Shown here piece by piece: positions 37,055 through 45,921 of a stretch of DNA of 64,000 bases. This DNA is from Saprospiraceae bacterium (lineage in GTDB: Bacteria > Bacteroidota > Bacteroidia > Chitinophagales > Saprospiraceae). Position 1 is the first letter of the stretch. The number at the start of each line of letters is the position of its first letter. The notes beneath the pieces were generated by a model, which was given only the letters and a program-made list of their open reading frames with translations, did not search any database and was not told where the DNA came from. The stretch lies in NCBI GenBank assembly GCA_016715965.1, contig JADJXG010000001.1, forward strand, positions 3,415,501 through 3,479,500, in the 5' to 3' direction. Made by a program: the position numbers and the translations under genes.

Positions 37055-37648
37055 ATGTTTACAGGTATTATAAAGGAAATGGGCAGAATCGTTGACTTGA
37101 TTTCATTCGGCACAAATCTTGAAATTACCATCCAATCCCAAACCAGCAAGGATTTAAAAGTTGATGAGAGCATAAGTCATGAAGGAATATGTTTAACTGT
37201 TGTATTTCAAGAAAAAGAATTTCATAAAATCACTGCGGTCAATGAGACTATCCTCAAGACAAATATTTCAAATTGGAGAAAAGGACAAATGATAAATCTC
37301 GAAAGAGCCTTAAGTCTAAATGATTTGCTAGGTGGCCATTTGGTCCAGGGACATGTTGATGAAGTTTTGACTTGCATTGATGTCAAAGATCTAAATGGCA
37401 GTTGGCTTTATAAATTTCAATATCCAGTCGAGAGTTCGAAACTGATTATTCCAAAAGGTTCTATTTGTATAAATGGTGTAAGTCTTACCATTTCAAAATT
37501 AACTGATCAATATTTTGAAGTATCAGTCATACCATATACTCATCAACACACCAGCTTCCAATTCATCCAACCAGGAGATCTTGTAAACATTGAGTATGAT
37601 ATCATCGGTAAATACATTCAGAAAAATACTGAAATTTTAAAAAATTAA
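37055..37648 (+). CDS. ribE: riboflavin synthase, alpha subunit
   Basis: A 197-residue cytosolic enzyme with two lumazine-binding repeats. It starts MFTGIIKEMGRIV; the first repeat has SHEGICLTV and the second has INGVSLTISK, with the linker LGGHLVQGHVDEV. It joins two molecules of 6,7-dimethyl-8-ribityllumazine to give riboflavin. Length is normal for the family. No FMN riboswitch is seen; it lies one base after the surface-protein gene and is the last gene of the operon. No other riboflavin genes are in the window. Confidence 0.95.
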   Translation: MFTGIIKEMGRIVDLISFGTNLEITIQSQTSKDLKVDESISHEGICLTVVFQEKEFHKITAVNETILKTNISNWRKGQMINLERALSLNDLLGGHLVQGHVDEVLTCIDVKDLNGSWLYKFQYPVESSKLIIPKGSICINGVSLTISKLTDQYFEVSVIPYTHQHTSFQFIQPGDLVNIEYDIIGKYIQKNTEILKN

Positions 37649-37706
37649 GTTCCTTTTCAGCAAACAAATCTGAATCAGCAACGACCATCAAATATATTTA
37701 AATCAT

Positions 37707-40094
37707 CTATTGCTTTACAATCCTAATTGGCTTGGATATAGCAGATGAAGTCTGTATGTTTATTTGATACACCCCGGGCAACAAGTCTTTACCAACTTCA
37801 ATCAATCCTTCAGCTGAAGTCAATCTCTGCTGGGACATAAAAACACCGTCCACAGAGCTAACAATCAATCTAGATTGATTAAAATCCCCTTTTATTTCAT
37901 AAGACAGATGGGTGGTATTGGAAAATAACGAAGGATTTGCCTTGATCAAAATATTGGATGAATTATCCACCACAGAATTTGGTTGAGTCTCCACGATTAA
38001 GAAACCGTCAAATCCTGCTTCAACAAGATGTCCGGGATTATCATCTGATGTTTCGACGATTAAATACATGCTATCCGTTAGTGCCAATAAAGACGCTAAA
38101 TCTATATTTTCTGTTCTTTTCCATCCATTTTGGGAGCTTAAAATTTCAGTAATCACCACCGTTTCTCTTCCATTTGTAATACGAACAGTCATTTTGTCAT
38201 TCGGATTACCTGAACCTCCGTCATTTACAAACCATGTAGAGTATTTTAAGAATGGTTTTTTATATTTTGACAAATCTATCACGGGGCTGGATAGCACTAC
38301 ATTCCCATTGTCCACATCATCATCTCCTGCTGCACCGCCATTGTTGCCTGTGATATAACATTCCTTTCCAAAATCATCCGTAATGTCGCTTCCAGGATTA
38401 ACTACCAATGTCCTGAGCAAGGTTTCAACCGGAATTCCCCTAACCCAAAATCCTGATGTAGCTGTTCCCTTGGTCGTCCAATTTTGATCAAAAATAAAAT
38501 CGTCCTGATATCCTCTATTTAAATATACAGTGATGGGTCCTGATGCATTTTCTGAATCATATTGAACATATTGATGCAAATAGCCCCACTTTCCAACAAA
38601 TAAATCAAATAAAACATTATCTTGAAAAACATTGAGCGTCACTTCTCCGGATGAATCAGTAACACCCTTTGCTTCTCTGTTGCTATTGATTAACAATACT
38701 TGGGCATCTTCAATGAGTTGATCAGTAAATAGATCTTTCACGATTATCTTCTGGTTGATCAAAAGATTCTTAGGTCGCAAAATCACATTTTTCAGGTTTA
38801 CCTCACCGCTGGTTAATTCAACCGAAATGGTTTTTGGGAAATAGTCTGGGTGTGAATAGGTAACCAAATAGGTTCCAGCACTGGCATAACCCGTTTTATA
38901 ATCTCCTCTTTGATCGGTGGACTTTTCATTCTTCCGCGCTGCGTTAATAATTACTGAAACATCTCTGATAGCCAAGCCAGTAATGCTATCTGTCACTCTT
39001 CCTTCCAGATAGCATGCGCGCACATAGTTGGGTTTTATTACAAATAATCCTCTTTGAATATCAGATGCTATAATTGTGCCACTTGGTAAAAATGGGCTTA
39101 CGCCCCAACATCCATTGAAGCCACCATGAGCGCCAAACCAGGTGTCCAAACTTCCAACCTCTACAATATTTTCTGGTCTGTGTACATCTGTGATTTTTAT
39201 TCCATCGGTGTAATAAGCTGTAATTAAATATCCATTCAAATATCTTGTATTGTGTGGAATTACTCCTTTTCCTTCCGTATCTTTTGGTCTCCAACGGTCC
39301 AATAGTTTGATATCGCTAAGGTCACTGATGTCATAGGATGCAACATAGGCATCTGCTCTTTCGTCTGTTGCAAAAACATATCGCCCGTCATCTGAAGGCC
39401 AGGCATTGTGGGTAAAGCTAAATGGAGTTCTGACCACACCAATTTCAATTGGGTTAGCCGGATTCTTGATATCCCAAAAACTCAAAACACCATCCAAAAT
39501 GTCAGAAGACCAGATGGTATCATTTCGCCCAAAATTATCATGACAATAGCGCTTGGTTTGTGCACCAATAAATTGTGGATTTTCTGGTGTCTTTGTTATA
39601 TCAAATATCAATGTTCCTCTCCAACCTCCGCAACCGTTGAGATACAATCTGCCTTTGTCATCTACAAATACTGTGTGACACTTATCCAACTCTTCTGTAA
39701 TGCCATTCGCAGTAATTGTTGAGCGCCAAAATTTGCCTGTAATATTTAAAGGCGCTGCTTTCATATTTATAATAATTAAGCCGTCTGATCTGCTATCCGT
39801 AACTGCGTAGATATAGTCTCCGTAGAAAAATACTTCTCTCCAGATGGTTTGAACCCCTGAGATTCGAAACCTTTCAATGGGATTTTTGGGGTCCTCCAAA
39901 CTAAAAATTATGACAGCAGTTTGACTTCCAAACACCGCATATTCAATACCTGCTTTATCAACATAGTGCCATATCCCAGATCCACCTTCAGGTACAGGTA
40001 CATTGGACAATATCTCCATATTGAAATCACCATCCTGGGCAAACAAAATTGGTGATGAAAAGAAAATGACAATAAAAAATGTAAAAAGTTTCAT
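37707..40094 (-). CDS. choice-of-anchor B family secreted protein with T9SS type A sorting domain
   Basis: A 795-residue secreted protein. The signal peptide ends PILFAQ. Residues about 25-370 form LVIVD-type propeller repeats (for example WHYVDKAGIEYAVFGSQTAV, GDYIYAVTDSRSDGLIII, GRYVFATDERADAYV) typical of choice-of-anchor B proteins. A carboxypeptidase-regulatory-like domain follows (about 375-455, CYLEGRVTDSITGLAI), a second such module to about 535, and a jelly-roll region to about 690. The C-terminal ~80 residues are a type A sorting domain (GVFMSQQ, PGVYQINIQTSS). Export by T9SS is expected; role is unknown. It has a candidate promoter 21 bases upstream. Confidence 0.85.
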   Translation of the reverse strand: MKLFTFFIVIFFSSPILFAQDGDFNMEILSNVPVPEGGSGIWHYVDKAGIEYAVFGSQTAVIIFSLEDPKNPIERFRISGVQTIWREVFFYGDYIYAVTDSRSDGLIIINMKAAPLNITGKFWRSTITANGITEELDKCHTVFVDDKGRLYLNGCGGWRGTLIFDITKTPENPQFIGAQTKRYCHDNFGRNDTIWSSDILDGVLSFWDIKNPANPIEIGVVRTPFSFTHNAWPSDDGRYVFATDERADAYVASYDISDLSDIKLLDRWRPKDTEGKGVIPHNTRYLNGYLITAYYTDGIKITDVHRPENIVEVGSLDTWFGAHGGFNGCWGVSPFLPSGTIIASDIQRGLFVIKPNYVRACYLEGRVTDSITGLAIRDVSVIINAARKNEKSTDQRGDYKTGYASAGTYLVTYSHPDYFPKTISVELTSGEVNLKNVILRPKNLLINQKIIVKDLFTDQLIEDAQVLLINSNREAKGVTDSSGEVTLNVFQDNVLFDLFVGKWGYLHQYVQYDSENASGPITVYLNRGYQDDFIFDQNWTTKGTATSGFWVRGIPVETLLRTLVVNPGSDITDDFGKECYITGNNGGAAGDDDVDNGNVVLSSPVIDLSKYKKPFLKYSTWFVNDGGSGNPNDKMTVRITNGRETVVITEILSSQNGWKRTENIDLASLLALTDSMYLIVETSDDNPGHLVEAGFDGFLIVETQPNSVVDNSSNILIKANPSLFSNTTHLSYEIKGDFNQSRLIVSSVDGVFMSQQRLTSAEGLIEVGKDLLPGVYQINIQTSSAISKPIRIVKQ

Positions 40095-40114
40095 GATAGA
40101 TTTTAAATAACACG

Positions 40115-40140
40115 CAAAGTTAAGAAAATCCCATTCTCAA
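40115..40140 (-). promoter_or_regulatory. promoter of the choice-of-anchor B gene
   Basis: TAACTTTG (40122-40115 on the minus strand) is an exact Bacteroidota -7 box, 20 bases before the ATG at 40094. A TTG (40140-40138) lies 15 bases upstream, a somewhat short spacer. Confidence 0.45.
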
Positions 40141-40208
40141 TAAGAAATCTTAATTGTCTCAGCTTCATTACCATTTCTTTTTGATCTTTGCGCCCAAAAT
40201 GTAGGGTT

Positions 40209-40994
40209 ATGGAAGTTTTAAAAAATCTTGAAAATGGGATCGTCATTTTAACTGTGAATCGTGAGTCTGCTCTTAATGCACTGAATAAGAACGTCATGGC
40301 TATGTTGGACGAATATTTGTCAGAGATTGAAGCAGATCAAAATAAATATAAGGGAGTCATCATTACTGGCTCTGGTCAAAAGGCCTTTGTTGCTGGTGCA
40401 GACATCACTGAATTTGTTGGACTCAATTCCAATGAAGGCAAGATGTTATCGATTTTAGGGCAAAATTTATTCAGTAGGATTGAAAAATTATCCATTCCAG
40501 TTATTGCTGTTGTGAATGGATTCGCGCTTGGAGGAGGTTGCGAACTGGCAATGGCCTGTCATATGAGAATTGCGTCCAATACTGCAAAATTTGGTCAACC
40601 GGAAGTTAATCTTGGTTTGATACCAGGTTATGCTGGTACACAAAGACTTGTGCGCTATGTTGGAAAAGCAAAGGCAATCGAACTAATTCTAACCGGAGAA
40701 ATGGTCAACGCTCAAGAGGCTTACCAATTAGGCTTAGTCAATCACTTGGTTGAACCTGGCCAGGAAATGCTAAAAGCCATTGAGATCATTGAAAAAATTT
40801 CAAAGAAGGGTCCAAAAGCCATATCTGCTGCGCTTCAAAGTATTTTAGCGTATTATGAATTTGAAGGTAAGGGAGCAGGTATAGAGTCTGAATTATTCGG
40901 TGAATTAATTGCAGGCAGCGAGGCGAAAGAAGGTATTGCAGCTTTTTTGGAAAAAAGAAAACCGGAATTTAGCAGGCAAAACAAACCCGATTAA
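40209..40994 (+). CDS. enoyl-CoA hydratase/isomerase family protein (crotonase)
   Basis: A 261-residue cytosolic crotonase-fold enzyme. The oxyanion-hole segments are AFVAGADITEF and NGFALGGGCELAMAC, and the catalytic glutamate segment is FGQPEVNLGLIPGYAGTQRL, close to short-chain enoyl-CoA hydratases and 3-hydroxybutyryl-CoA dehydratases. It likely hydrates trans-2-enoyl-CoA in fatty-acid or butanoate metabolism. The longest frame starts at a TTG (40188); the ATG at 40209, giving MEVLKNLENGIV, fits the family start. It stands alone, facing the atpZ group whose last gene ends 49 bases after it. Confidence 0.93.
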   Translation: MEVLKNLENGIVILTVNRESALNALNKNVMAMLDEYLSEIEADQNKYKGVIITGSGQKAFVAGADITEFVGLNSNEGKMLSILGQNLFSRIEKLSIPVIAVVNGFALGGGCELAMACHMRIASNTAKFGQPEVNLGLIPGYAGTQRLVRYVGKAKAIELILTGEMVNAQEAYQLGLVNHLVEPGQEMLKAIEIIEKISKKGPKAISAALQSILAYYEFEGKGAGIESELFGELIAGSEAKEGIAAFLEKRKPEFSRQNKPD

Positions 40995-41043
40995 GCCTTT
41001 ATTTCATTCCAAATTTTCACATTTCTTTTGTCAATCCTATCTA

Positions 41044-41418
41044 TCAATTTCTCTTGCTTATTAAAATGAGGTAATAAGTCTCATGGATGGTGAAAATAAT
41101 ATAAAATATCAACAAAGGGCTAATCAAAGCCCGCTTATCCAATGCATATTTTACAACCCCAAGAACAATGAAAAATACAAACAACATCATCTTGCCAAAA
41201 ACCATCGCCATAAAAAATCGGGTAAAATGATAAGGGTTATTGCTTTTTTTTAAATAATTGCTGATTTCAAACAACAAGAAATCAATTGTCGATAAAAAAA
41301 TCAAACCTGTGAGCAAAAAAAATGTCAGGTTGTTGTCCTTTGGATTTTTGTAAGAAATCCAGACAACCATCAAAAAAATGATTAAAAATAACCCAAAATA
41401 ATAGTGCTTTCGAATCAT
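41044..41418 (-). CDS. four-helix membrane protein next to atpZ
   Basis: A 124-residue inner-membrane protein with about four hydrophobic helices (starting at residues about 8, 31, 70 and 99) and basic loops such as YLKKSNN and ALDKRALIS. It starts inside the end of atpZ (ATGA overlap), so it is translationally coupled to it. In many Bacteroidota a poorly conserved membrane protein sits between atpZ and atpB, and this gene has that position. Its function is unknown. The expected next gene, atpB, is absent: a convergent enoyl-CoA hydratase gene follows. Confidence 0.75.
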   Translation of the reverse strand: MIRKHYYFGLFLIIFLMVVWISYKNPKDNNLTFFLLTGLIFLSTIDFLLFEISNYLKKSNNPYHFTRFFMAMVFGKMMLFVFFIVLGVVKYALDKRALISPLLIFYIIFTIHETYYLILISKRN

Positions 41419-41630
41419 TCTTCTCCTTTCCTTAGATTATAATAAAGCCATACCATAATCATCAAAAAAGAAAGGGTTACAAAAGAAATTGTCCAATATG
41501 GTTTAATACAAGCATATTTTTTATCCATGAATTGTCCTGCATAAGCTGCAATGGCCAAAAAAACAAATATCTGAATGGCCATGCCACTATACCTCATGTA
41601 AGCATGCGCTGAAGAGCTCTTTTTTACCAT
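41415..41630 (-). CDS. atpZ: AtpZ/AtpI family protein
   Basis: A 71-residue protein with two membrane helices (about 16-32 and 45-63) separated by a short loop, MDKKYACIKPYW. Helix pair, loop and length match the AtpZ/AtpI family, which assists the F1Fo ATP synthase (ring assembly or cation movement). The longest frame begins at a TTG at 41642; the ATG at 41630 is preferred. The gene follows bactofilin by 19 bases, an order common in Bacteroidota in front of the ATP synthase genes, but none of those genes follows here. Confidence 0.8.
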   Translation of the reverse strand: MVKKSSSAHAYMRYSGMAIQIFVFLAIAAYAGQFMDKKYACIKPYWTISFVTLSFLMIMVWLYYNLRKGEE

Positions 41631-41649
41631 AATAAATGCCAATGAAATA

Positions 41650-42084
41650 TTACCTGAGATTTTCTTCTGCCCTGGGATGCAATGGTACTTGTCTGGTAGC
41701 CATTTGAGAAGACATTTTACTCACAACATTAAATTTTGCTCCAGGATTAACGGATAACTTATCGGTATTGATCTCTCCCTCTACCATTGCAGTCTCTTTA
41801 ACATGCAGTAAGTCTTCAATTTGGATAGTCCCTTTAAATGTGCCTTCAATGACAGCGTTTTGGGCTTTTATTTCTCCTTCAATCTGGCCTTTGGGGCCAA
41901 TAATCACTTTACCTTTACAAACCAAAGTGCCTCTAAGTGTTCCATCCACTCTGATATCTGATTCTGCTTGTATGGTTCCTTCTACCAATGTGCCAATAAC
42001 AAGGCTGTTTAAAGCCCCCTGGGATGGTGCGCTGGCAGATAATTTTGAAGAATCCTTATCGGATGGTTTGTTCGATCCAAACAT
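41650..42084 (-). CDS. bactofilin (polymer-forming cytoskeletal protein)
   Basis: A 144-residue cytosolic protein. The central ~100 residues form a right-handed beta-helix bactofilin domain: GTLVEGTIQAESDIRVDG, GTLRGTLVCKGKVIIGPKG, IEGEIKAQNAVIEGTFKG and similar repeats of about six to seven residues per strand with valine, isoleucine and glycine spacing. A disordered head (SNKPSDKDSSKLSA) and a polar tail flank it. Bactofilins polymerise without nucleotide and organise cell-shape or envelope machinery. It is the first gene of the three-gene unit with atpZ. Confidence 0.93.
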   Translation of the reverse strand: MFGSNKPSDKDSSKLSASAPSQGALNSLVIGTLVEGTIQAESDIRVDGTLRGTLVCKGKVIIGPKGQIEGEIKAQNAVIEGTFKGTIQIEDLLHVKETAMVEGEINTDKLSVNPGAKFNVVSKMSSQMATRQVPLHPRAEENLR

Positions 42085-42149
42085 GTGGTTTACTGTTTTG
42101 TGAGCTTAAAATTACAAAAAATGAGACAAATTAAGATCTATGCAGTTTC

Positions 42150-42189
42150 AAAAAAAATAAAGAAGGCGCTCCAAAATCCGAAGCGCCTT
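42150..42189 (-). terminator. terminator of the PorP/SprF gene
   Basis: An 8-bp stem (AAGGCGCT at 42163-42170 with 42182-42189) and an 11-base loop are followed on the minus strand by TCTTTATTTTTTTTG. It begins 31 bases after the stop codon at 42220. Confidence 0.85.
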
Positions 42190-42219
42190 AAATATTCTTA
42201 ATGTATTAATATCTATTTT

Positions 42220-43314
42220 TCAAAAGTTTGGACAGTAAATGCCCCTTCTTTCCGGTCCGCAAATATTATAAATGAAGGACAATTCAAAACTGTTATTTGC
42301 AGCACTCGCCTGTCTTAAGCCAGAAGTATTGATATCATAACTAATTCCTATACCAAACTTGTTGTAATCAAATCTGGTGGAAAGGATTAAAGCATCCATC
42401 AACAATCCATTTTTATAAGTACCCGGATTCTGCCCTGCAGGAGGTGTTTCTGTTCTTTCGGAATTCGCCAATCTGGCCCAAAGTCCAAGCTGAAATGACT
42501 GTTCATCATATTTGGACTTACTCATATTGAATCGAAAACTGGTACCACCATTAAGTTGCCAATGTGGACCCTGGAAAAAACTAACTATCCCTGGCACCAA
42601 GCTGGTTTGTCTATTCATGGCAAATACCCCACCTCCATGTACAGTTAATTTAGGGTACAATGGCGCTGGTGTGTAATTATTAACTGGTAAATCCAGAATG
42701 TTGTTTTGCAAAGGTTCATTCAAGTGACTATAAGCCAATCCAAAATAATAATTATTCCTTTTATCCAGAACTGAAAACCACAGCAAGCCAACTGATAAAT
42801 CAGCAAATAGAAATCCGGGGTCTAAAACGGATGGATCTCCTGGTAAGCCGGGATCGGGTCCATTTGTAGTGATCTGACTGCCCCATATTGCGTTGTGAAA
42901 TTTGACCGACCGGGAATTCAAGCTTGCATCGGCACCAAATACTAAATAGTGAGCGGAAGTTCTTGATCCTGCCATTCTTTTACTGTAAGAACCCGACATT
43001 TTAAACTGAATGGTGGAAAAATCCAAAGCACCTGCTTTATCTCCCCAAAAGGTTCCCCCAAATCCAAAATAATCATATCTTCCAACAGGAATTTTTTGAT
43101 CGAATGACATATTAAACGTATTGAATGCATTGGCTTTCAATACTGGAGCCCACTGATTCCGGTAATTTGCCACAAACCTCATTTTACAATTCATTACTCC
43201 AGTCATCGCAGGATTTAAATTGAGCGGAGACATATAAAACTGAGAGAAATGAATGTCTTGGGAGAATGCACCAATAGGCAATAATACCAATAACAATCTC
43301 AAAAAATTACGCAT
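42220..43314 (-). CDS. PorP/SprF family outer-membrane protein
   Basis: A 364-residue outer-membrane barrel. The signal peptide (MRNFLRLLLVLLPIGAFSQ) is followed by the family signature DIHFSQFYMSPLNLNPAMTG and NYRNQW. The barrel strands continue to a terminal FIYNICGPERRGIYCPNF. PorP/SprF proteins assist export or anchoring of T9SS type B cargo such as SprB. A longer frame reaches 43380, but the ATG at 43314 places the signal peptide at the N-terminus. It is a single gene with its own terminator, and a second family member occurs at 60788-61795. Confidence 0.92.
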   Translation of the reverse strand: MRNFLRLLLVLLPIGAFSQDIHFSQFYMSPLNLNPAMTGVMNCKMRFVANYRNQWAPVLKANAFNTFNMSFDQKIPVGRYDYFGFGGTFWGDKAGALDFSTIQFKMSGSYSKRMAGSRTSAHYLVFGADASLNSRSVKFHNAIWGSQITTNGPDPGLPGDPSVLDPGFLFADLSVGLLWFSVLDKRNNYYFGLAYSHLNEPLQNNILDLPVNNYTPAPLYPKLTVHGGGVFAMNRQTSLVPGIVSFFQGPHWQLNGGTSFRFNMSKSKYDEQSFQLGLWARLANSERTETPPAGQNPGTYKNGLLMDALILSTRFDYNKFGIGISYDINTSGLRQASAANNSFELSFIYNICGPERRGIYCPNF

Positions 43315-43417
43315 AACTACTGTTTTACCAAAGGTTAAATATACGGCCATTTCACCGACTCGATTGTCGCTTTTTTGCATTTCAAATCATATTTTATTTT
43401 AACTAATATATAACTAT

Positions 43418-44497
43418 TTAATTTTTAATAATTAAAGCGCCAAATTCTTTCTGAAGTTCGTCGTCGTATCTATCTGCCGCTATTAACATGTTTTTTAAGT
43501 TGGCGCCCAATACTTCTTCTTCTAAAAATTGATCAAACATGACAAGGGATAATATGATGTCATTGCCCCTTACTCCTAAACAAAGACCCTCCAAAAGATC
43601 ATTTTGCTGCAATAGATAATAATATATTTTTTTAATGTTTTCTTTTGGCAAAACGGCCAAAAAAGAGTCTGCCTCTATCATACCTGATTCTTCATGATAA
43701 CTTAAAATTATATTGGCCGATCCATGGTCGAATTCCCAATTAAAAGGCCCCCTTCTGGTCAAACGAATATCATAACCCAATTTGGCCAGCGCTGTTTCGA
43801 GTACCTTTTTGGTGCCTTTAGGCTCATAAGGTTTAATGTCAGAAAGCATATTAATAGAGGCGCCACAATGTGGACAATACTTTTTTTCAGGATTAGGTTC
43901 GAAAACAATATTGTTACAAGATGGACAACGCACACCTGAAGTGCCATTTCCTTTCTTAAATTCATTAATACTATCCGCCAAATACTGGCTTGGCAGTGAA
44001 AACCCAATATTCTGTCCATTTCGGATAATAAAAGTATTCACGCCGATGACTCGTCCGTTATAATCTACCAAAGGTCCCCCACTGTTTCCCGGATTAAGTG
44101 CAGCGTCATGCTGGATGTACCGGATATCACCTTGCATGTGATTCACATTGCTGATAATTCCCTGGGTGGCCGTATATTTTAAACCAAAGGGATGGCCCAC
44201 AGCCAGGATTGTGTCGCCTTCGCGAACTTTGTTTGAGTCTCCCAATCTCACTATCATTAAAGGACTCTCTTCTGGCAATTTGATAAAAGCCAAATCAAAT
44301 CTGGTGTCAGCATATACCACCGGGCAAACCATGCGCTTTATTCCCTTTGCCTCAATGACAACCTCCTTGTTACCTCTGACCACATGCTCGTTTGTTACTA
44401 TAATATCATCATCAGCAAGATAGAATCCCGTTCCAACTGAGAATGGTGTAGCAATTTGAATGACCGCACCTTTATATCGATCGATAATTTCTCTCAT
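43418..44497 (-). CDS. cytosolic trypsin-like serine protease with zinc ribbon and C-terminal YbjN-like domain
   Basis: A 359-residue protein without signal peptide. Residues 1-175 form a trypsin/HtrA-type protease domain with a full catalytic triad: H38 in TNEHVV, D68 in RFDLAF and S139 in NPGNSGGP. No PDZ domain follows. A zinc ribbon (C191, C194, C208, C211; CPSC and CPHC) leads to a C-terminal alpha/beta domain (about 232-359) that resembles YbjN or type III secretion chaperone folds. The stop/start overlap with the preceding gene (ATGA) shows tight coupling. A cytosolic trypsin-like enzyme is unusual, so the protease may act on cluster partners. The YbjN assignment is tentative. Confidence 0.8.
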   Translation of the reverse strand: MREIIDRYKGAVIQIATPFSVGTGFYLADDDIIVTNEHVVRGNKEVVIEAKGIKRMVCPVVYADTRFDLAFIKLPEESPLMIVRLGDSNKVREGDTILAVGHPFGLKYTATQGIISNVNHMQGDIRYIQHDAALNPGNSGGPLVDYNGRVIGVNTFIIRNGQNIGFSLPSQYLADSINEFKKGNGTSGVRCPSCNNIVFEPNPEKKYCPHCGASINMLSDIKPYEPKGTKKVLETALAKLGYDIRLTRRGPFNWEFDHGSANIILSYHEESGMIEADSFLAVLPKENIKKIYYYLLQQNDLLEGLCLGVRGNDIILSLVMFDQFLEEEVLGANLKNMLIAADRYDDELQKEFGALIIKN

Positions 44498-45816
44498 TTA
44501 AGATTTAAATTTAGGGTACTGACAAATCTTAAAAGACTTACACAAAAATCAATTCTTGAATTAAAAATTACAGAAATTTCCGAAGGCAATTCTGGATATT
44601 TGACACGATGCTTTTCAAGAATTTTACGAATTTTAGATTTAAGTTTTGTCTCAGACTTTGGAAAAGATGCGTCGTCTATTAATTCCGGACTTGGGATGCC
44701 AAGTAAATTAAAATATTCGGAATCATTGCACTGGAAATAAAAGTGCATTAACTCGTTGACAGGCTCAGGCAAAGAAAAATTGAACAACACATACCCTCCA
44801 ATATAGTGGCATATCGCCAAACAAACCTCAGGATAACCCTGTTCTCTGTACCATTCCAATGGATTCATTTCGGAAGAAATAAATTCTGAAATAATCGCAA
44901 ATGGAACTACCGATTTAACACCAAAAGTATGGTGTACATAATACAACTCCTTTACCAATTTTTCCTTTCCTATACCAGAAAGTTCTTTAATAATCTCCTT
45001 TAAATTTTCAGTCCTATCTAAAACATCTGTCCCATTTTGACTAAAATAGTTCTGATGAGCTTTTTCAATATACTCCATGGACTTGCCTTCCGGACTTATG
45101 AGGTAGTCGATTTTATACAATGCGCTTAAATAAACATAAGTCAATGCACCGGGATATTTTTCAACATCCAGTTTTCCAAGAACAGAAGGATCCAGAGCAT
45201 TGTCAATGATAGATTTAAAATAATTGAATTTTATAACCTTTATTTCATCCGTATATTCTGTAATGTGTGTGGTATTAATGGCTTTTAAATTCTCAAATTC
45301 CGATAACAACAAATCATCTTGTTTATCTGCTTTAATAGCTACCTCTCTCAATCCATAGAATAATCTATAAGGAGATGCTTCCTTTGTGTAACCATCAAAC
45401 TTAATGCTTAAATAATTTTCAACATCAATACAATACCTGCTGTGCTGTAGTTCTAAACAATTTTCCAAGAGTTGTCTCATCAAACCAATGCTAAAATCTT
45501 GCCCAAAAGCTATTTGAGACTTTGCTGAAAAATGATCCTGATTCATCCACCCAGTGACCAGTCTTGAACCCTGTTCCAACTCAAACTCAATTTTATCATT
45601 AAGTTTTCTAATCCTAACATTGTCGATGTTTGGAATCATCAAATATCTTAAGAGACATTCAAAAGACTCCAAATAATTTTTAGATTCAAAATCAGACATC
45701 GCCTGATCCCATAATTGAATTTGTTCAGAAGTTTTTACTTCATCTGAAGCTCTACCAAACCTAATCCATTGATGATCAGAATTCTTTGACTTAAACAACT
45801 TATCCAGAATTCCCAT
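44494..45816 (-). CDS. hypothetical protein of the protease/coiled-coil cluster (440 aa)
   Basis: A 440-residue cytosolic protein that starts MGILDKLFKSKNSDHQW. No signal peptide or membrane segment is seen. It is mostly helical by composition, with alternating acidic and aromatic segments; a central region (about 115-180, VENYLSIKFDGYTKE) may be related to the YbjN-like end of the downstream protease, but I cannot confirm it. No enzyme motif is visible. It overlaps the protease gene by four bases and has a candidate promoter of its own seven bases upstream of the ATG. Confidence 0.7.
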   Translation of the reverse strand: MGILDKLFKSKNSDHQWIRFGRASDEVKTSEQIQLWDQAMSDFESKNYLESFECLLRYLMIPNIDNVRIRKLNDKIEFELEQGSRLVTGWMNQDHFSAKSQIAFGQDFSIGLMRQLLENCLELQHSRYCIDVENYLSIKFDGYTKEASPYRLFYGLREVAIKADKQDDLLLSEFENLKAINTTHITEYTDEIKVIKFNYFKSIIDNALDPSVLGKLDVEKYPGALTYVYLSALYKIDYLISPEGKSMEYIEKAHQNYFSQNGTDVLDRTENLKEIIKELSGIGKEKLVKELYYVHHTFGVKSVVPFAIISEFISSEMNPLEWYREQGYPEVCLAICHYIGGYVLFNFSLPEPVNELMHFYFQCNDSEYFNLLGIPSPELIDDASFPKSETKLKSKIRKILEKHRVKYPELPSEISVIFNSRIDFCVSLLRFVSTLNLNLK

Positions 45817-45823
45817 GATGGTG

Positions 45824-45855
45824 CAAATGTATAAATTCTAACGGGATCAATTCAA
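45824..45855 (-). promoter_or_regulatory. internal promoter of the protease/hypothetical pair
   Basis: TACATTTG (45831-45824 on the minus strand) is an exact -7 box. A TTG lies 16 bases upstream (45850-45848) and another 21 bases upstream (45855-45853). The -7 box ends seven bases before the ATG at 45816, giving a near-leaderless transcript. Confidence 0.45.
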
Positions 45856-45921
45856 TGAATAAGCAAAGTAACAAGTATGTTGTATTCATCTAAAATCGAT
45901 CAGAAATAGGATTTGATTTTC

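Noticed and set aside
37055..37110. FMN riboswitch expected before ribE
   Set aside because: Only one base separates the preceding gene from ribE and no RFN-type sequence is present.
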